This document shows, piece by piece, positions 58,150-64,000 of a DNA stretch of 64,000 bases. Made by a program: the position numbers and the translations under genes. The DNA is from Persicaria tinctoria (taxonomy: Eukaryota > Streptophyta > Magnoliopsida > Caryophyllales > Polygonaceae): NCBI GenBank assembly GCA_037127255.1, contig JBANSL010000002.1, positions 37,963,392-38,027,391 of the forward strand, read 5' to 3'. The notes under the pieces were generated by a model. That model was not told the origin of the DNA. It saw only the letters and a program-made list of their open reading frames with translations, and did not search any database. Within the stretch, counting starts at the first letter, position 1; each line of letters begins with the position of its first letter.

Positions 58150-58939
58150 TGTAAGATTAAGTCCGATTCGAGTTCGTTTATGAGTCAAGAACACAGATCC
58201 TAATCTAGAATGCGGAAGCGTAAAGAACACAAGACGTTGGTGACGCGGTTCGGCGAACCTACTCCGCGGGGTCTCAAGAAGGGGAGACTCGGGCCCGATT
58301 TCACTAAGCAACGCAGATCTTACAAAGGTAACAACCAACTAAGGCAAGCGGCAAGCAAATGCAGACAACAAGATAGATACAGGAATATACAAGCAAAGGA
58401 ACACGAAGCAAGGAACAGAAAACCCCCTAATTATCTCAGATCCAAGATCTGAGATGGAGTCGATGAAGACTATGAAGCCAAGCTTGGAGAGTAAGTTATG
58501 GCTGTGTCTTCTTCCTTCTTCTGGCGGGACCTTTGGCTTCAGACCACCAATGGAGGAAGACCTGATCTTCCAATGTCGGATTTCTCCTGAGTTTCTCGAA
58601 GCTCTCTCGCTCTCTCTTTCTTTGACCTTTTGGTTTACCTTGAAGACGTCGAGTGAAGTAGTGAGCTAGGGTTTGGTAGCGAGCTTATATAGGAGTCGTC
58701 CAAGTTGAAACACAACGTTCCAACTTAGGGTATCCAAAGCTCCCAGACTTAAGCCACACACATATACTTGGATCTGGAGAGGCGATCTGGGCCGAGCTGC
58801 TTCTAGATTGGGCTATACGGCCCAATACTTACAATCCCTAGATCTGGTCCAAAATACATGCATATGCCTACCTAGCTTGCCTTAGTCTTAATTGTTACAT
58901 ATTATACAAATACAAAGTAGGAGAATTATAAGCTTTACA
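58150..58939 (-). repeat. 3' LTR of the Copia element
   Basis: 790 bp with TG to CA ends. By eye its first 387 bases differ from 63614-64000 at about 12 positions. The 80-codon ORF in it (58210-58452) is shared by both LTRs and has no known domain. Confidence 0.9.
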
Positions 58940-58955
58940 ATTTGCCCCCATAATT
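58940..58955 (-). promoter_or_regulatory. Polypurine tract of the Copia element
   Basis: On the minus strand ATTATGGGGGCAAAT directly precedes the 3' LTR, the expected position for plus-strand primer. Confidence 0.8.
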
Positions 58956-59045
58956 CTCAAGCTTTGTACAAGATCTGTATCACGAGTAGTGAAACCATGA
59001 GCCCGGGTGAACACCGTATCCGTCCTCGACCCAAGTACCTGCAAG

Positions 59046-62000
59046 TTAAGGAGAAATTAGATTAAGATAATCCCTGCAAAAACAAAACTTGTTAGCAGGA
59101 ACAATCTTAGTCCCAAAGTCAGCTGGGTTCAAATCTCCTTTGATCTTTTTCACCTTAAGTACTTTTTCTTCCAGTTTTACTCCGATGAAGTGGAACCTGA
59201 CATCAATATGTTTGGTTCTCTCATGGTACATTGGGTCCTTACATAGGTACAATGCACTCTAAGAGTCTGTATGAATAACAGGCAGGACATGTTTCTTCTG
59301 GAAGATTTCTTTCAGCACTCCTTTTAGCCAGATGGCTTCTTTGGCTGCTTCAGTAGCTGCTATGTATTCAGCCTCAGTGGATGAGAGAGCCACCACAGGC
59401 TGTAGTTGGGATTTCCAAGAAATGCAGTTTCCTGCCCAAGTAAAATAATAGGCAGTAGTAGTCTAGTAGATTTCCTGTTGTCCTTGTTATTGGCATAATC
59501 CGAGTCCACATAGCCCTGTAAGTCTGGAGGCTGCTTATGAGCACCAAAGACCAGGCTATGGTCCTTAGTGCCACACAAGTACCTCAACAGATACTTCATT
59601 AGAGACCAATGTGCTTCTCCAGGATTAGCCATAAACCTGCTCAACACACTTATAGAGAATGCCAAGTCAAGTCTAGTACATAGCATAGCATACATGACAG
59701 ATCCCACAGCAACATCATAGGGGCACTTGGCCATCCTTTTTCTATCATCTGGTGTTGTGGGACACTGTCTCTTTGTGAGCTCCAAATGCCCCCCTGAAAG
59801 GACTGGAGCTGGATTTGAGGAAAACATGTTAAATCTAGACAACACCTTATGCACATAATCAGATTGAGATAATTTCATCAATTTGTTTTTTTTTATCTCT
59901 GATTATATTCATCCCCAAAATTTTCTAAGCTGGACCTAAGTCCTTCATATCACAATGCTTCATCAGATTCTTCTTGACACCACTTATCACAAGCAAAGAA
60001 TCACATATCAAAAGAATATCATCCACATATAGCAGAATATAAATGGGACATGGAGAAGTTCTTTTCTGATATAAACAAGTATCATATTTACTTCTCTTGA
60101 AGCCAAGGGATCCCATGCATAGGTCGAACTTTTTATTCCATTGTCTAGGGGACTGCTTGAGTCCATAAATGGATTTTTTAAGCAAGCAAGCATGATCTGG
60201 ATGATCTTTATCTATAAAGCCCTTAGGATGTCTCATATAGATAGCTTCATCCAAATCTCCATGTAAAAAGGCTATCTTGACATCCATTTGTTCAAGTTCT
60301 AAATCATACATAGCAGTAATAGCAAGTAACAACCTCAAGGTTTTATATTTCACAACATGTGCAAAGATATCAGTGTAATCAAGACCTTCACGTTGAGTAA
60401 AACCTTTAGCTACAAGCCTTGCTTTAAACTTAGGTGGATCAGAGGAGTTCAAGCCATCTTTCAACTTAAACACCCATTTGCAATCAATCAATCTAGCCCT
60501 AGCAGGTTTAGGCACTAGCACCCAAGTTTTATTATCATGCATGGATTTTATCTCATCAGACATAGCATTTTTACATTGAACAGATTGTTGGCTATGTATT
60601 GCAGATTCATAAGTATCAGGTGTAGGAAATTTAACCACTTCAGCAGCAATCATATCATATTCAACCAAATTAGAAGTATATTTTTTATTAGGAATTTTTA
60701 TCCTAGGACTTCTATCTCTGACCAGCATATAATCATTCACAGATGAAGGCACAGAATCCCCAAGGGGCACAGATGCATTCAGAGAAGAAGGGGTAGAAGT
60801 AGAAGATGAAGCACACACATTTTCAGTGCCAGAGGGAGAAGTGTCAGGGTTAGAAGTACTCCATGTGGTGTCTTCCGAAGCTTCATTTCTTGTCAAGGCT
60901 TCATTTTCCCCCCTTAATTTGGATGATGATACTGTAGTGATTGATGGATTGTGCAGCACATGCACTGGATATCCAATATCAAATTCAGGCTCCTCATTCT
61001 CAGGGTATGGTGTTGTTGGGGAAGCAAAAGGGACTATGGGCACTGTGGTGGTACCTGAAACTTCAGAAGAAGCAATTAGTTTTTCTTTAAAATAAAAACT
61101 TGTTTCTTCAAAAGTAACAGTTCTAGAAGTAATGACTTTATATCCTGCAGGATGAATAAGAAGGAGTTTATAACCCTTCACTCCCTCTGGGTACCCTAGC
61201 ATAACACATTTGAGAGCCCTTGGTTGCAGCTTGCCCTGTGTCACATGGGCATAGGATGTGCATCCAAAGAGCCTCAAGTATGTGAGGCAAGGCTTCCTCC
61301 CAGTCCACATCTCTTGAGGGGTTTTGAACCCTATGGCAGAGGATGGGGACCTGTTAATGAGGTAAGCTGCTGTCAAAACAGTCTCACCCCACAGAGAGGG
61401 TTTCATGCCTGTAGAAAATAGCATACATCTAGTTTTTTCAAGTAAGGTACGATTCATTCTTTCAGCGGTGCCATTCTGTTGAGGAGTGCCTGGAACTGTA
61501 AGATGCCTTTTAATACCATTAGTATTGCAAAAATCAGTAAAAGCATGATTAACACACTCTAGGCCATTGTCAGTCCTAAGGCACTTGACCTTGTGACCTG
61601 ACTGGCCTTCTACCTTCTGTTTCCAATCTTTGAAAGACTGGAAGGCTTCATCTTTGGACTTTAGTAGACCTATCTATACCTTTTTGGAGTAGTGGTCAAC
61701 AAATGAGATGAAGTACTTTCTGCCCCCAATAGTATCCACTTGTGCAGGACCTCAAAGGTCTGAGTGAATATACTCTAGAGGAGCCCCTACAATATAAGAG
61801 GAGCTTGAGAAAGGTAATTTGTCAGCTTTACCAAGAATACAGTTCTCACAAGCATTTAAATCAACGGGTTTTTTTTATCTAAGAGACCAGTTTTAAACAA
61901 GTAATAGAGGCCCTTGTTACCAATGCGGCCTAATCTGCTATGCCAAACCTGAGTGTTTTCAAGAGTCATAGAGTCAAGTTTCTTTGTGACATTGCATTCA

Positions 62001-63355
62001 GGAGGTCTAGTAACATAATACAGACCACCTACTTTCACATCTGTAAGAAGGTGTACACCATTTTTGCTGACACTTTTCTTTCCTGCAAAAGTAGTGATTA
62101 GGCAATGTTGATCATCAAACATAGAGACATATAACAAACTTCTTCTCAATGCTGGAACCCACTTGACATCTTTAACAAGGATACTCTTCCCATTGGGCAG
62201 TTGCAGTGATACATCACCTGCACCTTTAATTTTCAAGACAGTATAATCACCAAGCATAATCTCACCAGTAACAGACTCATCAAGAGTTTTAAAGCAAGAT
62301 TTTATAGGAGTAGCATGCATAGTGCAACCTGAATCTAAAATCCAGGTATTATTGTCAACAGAAGAATCACACATAAGCAATTCATTGGGATAAGTAGTAT
62401 GAGACTCAAACACAGCAACATTTTCTTGTTTATTTTTATTCTGGTCAGCCATTTTCTTCTTTCTGCAGCCTTTAATCCAGTGACCCACATGACCACAATA
62501 GTTACACTTTGAGTCTTTGGGCACTTTCGGATCAGACTGCTCATTTGGAGCCTTCTCATCCTTTTTAGGCTTGTTTTGGGAAGGCTTGCCCCCTTTATTT
62601 TTATTGCCCTTCATATACAGAACCTCAGATTTATCAGATTTGTCATTTTTATCAAATTTAGCATATCCCTTTATTTTAAAGACCTTCATAATCTCATTTT
62701 TGTCAATTATGGATTCAACAAGTTTATCTTTAGACAAGGAATCTCTACTAAACTGTACGACATCTCTGAAAGTATCAAACTGAGAAGGCAGAGAATTAAG
62801 TAATAAAATAGCCTGATGAGAATCTTTGATATTGTCATTACACCTTTGTAATTCTTGGGTCATCTTCAAGAATTTATCCAGATTATCTTGCAAAGTCATA
62901 TTTGGATCCATTTTGAAAGTAAACAATCTACACAACAATGAAATCAAACTAGGCAGTGACTTATGCAAGTATAATGTTTCTAAGGCACGCCAGAGGGAGT
63001 AAGGATCAGTGTACTATACTACCTGTCGGGCTACCTCATCAGTGAGTCGTAACATGATCTCAGCATGAGCTTGCTCAGCTAAATCTGGATCATATACACC
63101 CTTACCTTTATCGTCCTTTACCTCATTCTTAGAGGGTTCAGGAGTTTCATCGACTCTAGGGATCTTAATCCCTCCGGTGGGAGTCTTCTCAGAAGCTGGA
63201 TTAGGAATGTTGACTGCCTTCCAACATTTTTCTTTTACCAGGATAGCCTTCATCTTGAGTTGCCACATGGGAAAATCCATGTGACCATCAAAGGCCTGGA
63301 TCTTGAAAGAATTGTCAGAAATGGTACCTACAGATAACAAACTAATCAGTACCAA
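59046..63355 (-). pseudogene. Copia gag-pol polyprotein, multiply disrupted
   Basis: Domains in order are: gag (from 63355), zinc knuckle CNYCGHVGHWIKGC, protease WILDSGCTMHAT, GAG-pre-integrase VWHSRLGRIGNKGL, integrase (LRTDNGLECVNHAF, GTPQQNGTAERMNR), reverse transcriptase (ARLVAKGFTQREGLDY, LLYVDDILLI) and RNase H (GYVDSDYANNKDNRKST, then SALYLCKDPMYHERTKHIDV). Lesions include an in-frame TAG at 63014-63016 in gag, a one-base shift in an A run near 61870, in-frame stops near 61755 and 61675 in the integrase, a stop after MKDLGPA near 59925, and a shift near 59465 in RNase H. The complete set of domains shows it was once autonomous. Confidence 0.92.
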
Positions 63356-63597
63356 ACACCTTCAATCAAGAATCACAGAAAAACCCTAGGAAATCTTGTA
63401 ACAGGAAAACCAAGATAAAATACACAGAAAGGGTTTTTTTTTTACACAGAAGCAAATTTTAGATTGCCAGTGGTACGTCGGACGGGAGAGGAACAGCACC
63501 TGACTGTGGATACTTAATGGTCTGCCCAATGTCCACGCCCCCAAATCTATCTCTCGCGTCTACAGAGACGAAAGAGAGGAAGAAGTGGGACAATCAA

Positions 63598-63609
63598 GCT
63601 CTGATACCA
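63598..63609 (-). promoter_or_regulatory. Primer binding site of the Copia element
   Basis: TGGTATCAGAGC on the minus strand, four bases inside the 5' LTR, matches the initiator Met tRNA 3' end. Confidence 0.9.
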
Positions 63610-63613
63610 CTAT

Positions 63614-64000
63614 TGTAAGATTAAGTCTGATTCGAGTTCGTTTATGAGTCAAGAACACAGATCCTAATCTAGAATGCGGAAGCGTAAAGAACACAAGACG
63701 TTGGTGACGCGGTTCGGCGAACCTACTCCGCGGGGTCTCAAGAAGGGGAGACCCGGGCCCGATTTCACTAAGCAACGCAGATCTTACAAAGGTTACAACC
63801 AACTAAGGCAAGTGGCAAGCAAATGCAGACAACAAGACAGATCTAGGAATATACAAGCAAAGGAACACGAAGCAAGGAACAGAAAACCCCCTGATTATCT
63901 CATATCCAAGATCTGAGATGGAGTCGATGAAGACTATGAAACCAAGCTTGGAGAGTAAGCTATGGCTGTGTCTTCTTCCTTCTTCTGGCAGGACCTTTGG
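63614..64000 (-). repeat. 5' LTR of the Copia element, cut by the window edge
   Basis: Colinear with 58150-58536. The rest of the LTR and the target duplication (expected CGCCC, from 58145-58149) lie outside the window. Confidence 0.9.

Larger units (their letters stand above)
58150..64000 (-). mobile_element. Copia LTR retrotransposon (runs off the window)
   Basis: It lies on the minus strand. The 3' LTR is 58150-58939, starting TGTAAGATTAAG and ending CTTTACA on the plus strand. The purine tract is at 58940-58955, the degenerate gag-pol at 59046-63355, the primer site at 63598-63609, and the 5' LTR starts at 63614 and is cut by the window edge. The reverse transcriptase after the integrase is the Copia order. 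The base preceding 58150 belongs to an RTE LINE, so the element is inserted there. Confidence 0.93.

Noticed and set aside
58210..58452. 80-codon ORF repeated at 63674-63916 as a gene pair
   Set aside because: Both lie at the same place in the two LTRs of one Copia element, so identity follows from LTR duplication.

Overview
This is nuclear DNA of a land plant, most probably a eudicot. It carries a plant-type heat shock factor exon, fragments of a plant putative methyltransferase (PMT) and of the plant ESCRT-I protein ELC, and plant-specific transposon families (Athila-like Gypsy, Copia, Stowaway, PIF/Harbinger, MULE and hAT). The species cannot be read from the sequence. Host coding sequence is sparse. 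Most of the 64 kb is nested mobile DNA, and many insertions can be placed to the base from their target site duplications (TSDs).

Layout. 1-620: the first exon and promoter of a class A heat shock factor (minus strand), with heat shock elements. 733-1425: a MULE-type MITE. 1449-6845: a full-length hAT element whose transposase is broken by a nested, inverted, internally deleted copy of its own family. 7109-8054 and 8326-11989: two more MULE-type elements, the larger one possibly a gene-capturing Pack-MULE. 12190-13945: a minisatellite built on a palindromic core. 14134-14568: an unrecognised GC-rich island. 15519-15785: a PMT fragment. 16940-32092: a PIF/Harbinger element with a transposase and a Myb-like ORF1. 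It is split by an 11.6 kb LTR retrotransposon with no recognisable coding capacity (18601-30186) and by a hAT MITE inside ORF1.

32633-37842 holds Stowaway MITEs and a decaying lysine- and serine-rich gene that I do not recognise, with a hAT element in one intron. 40140-47897 is a non-autonomous Athila-like element encoding gag and protease but no reverse transcriptase; it is studded with TCGA-rich inverted repeats. 48247-51645 is a tandem duplication of a LINE 3' end joined to an ELC pseudogene, one copy of which carries a solo LTR. 52186-57000 contains several L1-type LINE remnants and a short hairpin-repeat array. 57710-64000 holds an RTE-type LINE 3' end interrupted by a Copia element that runs off the window.

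How the parts relate. The only feature that looks like an intact functional host gene is the heat shock factor at the left edge. The rest is a record of sequential insertion. The two best candidates for unusual biology are the long hAT inverted repeat at 1449-4074, a potential dsRNA source, and the element-wide palindromic TCGA motif of the Athila-like element. I did not see a CRISPR array, a functional tRNA, an rRNA gene or a bacterial-type system.
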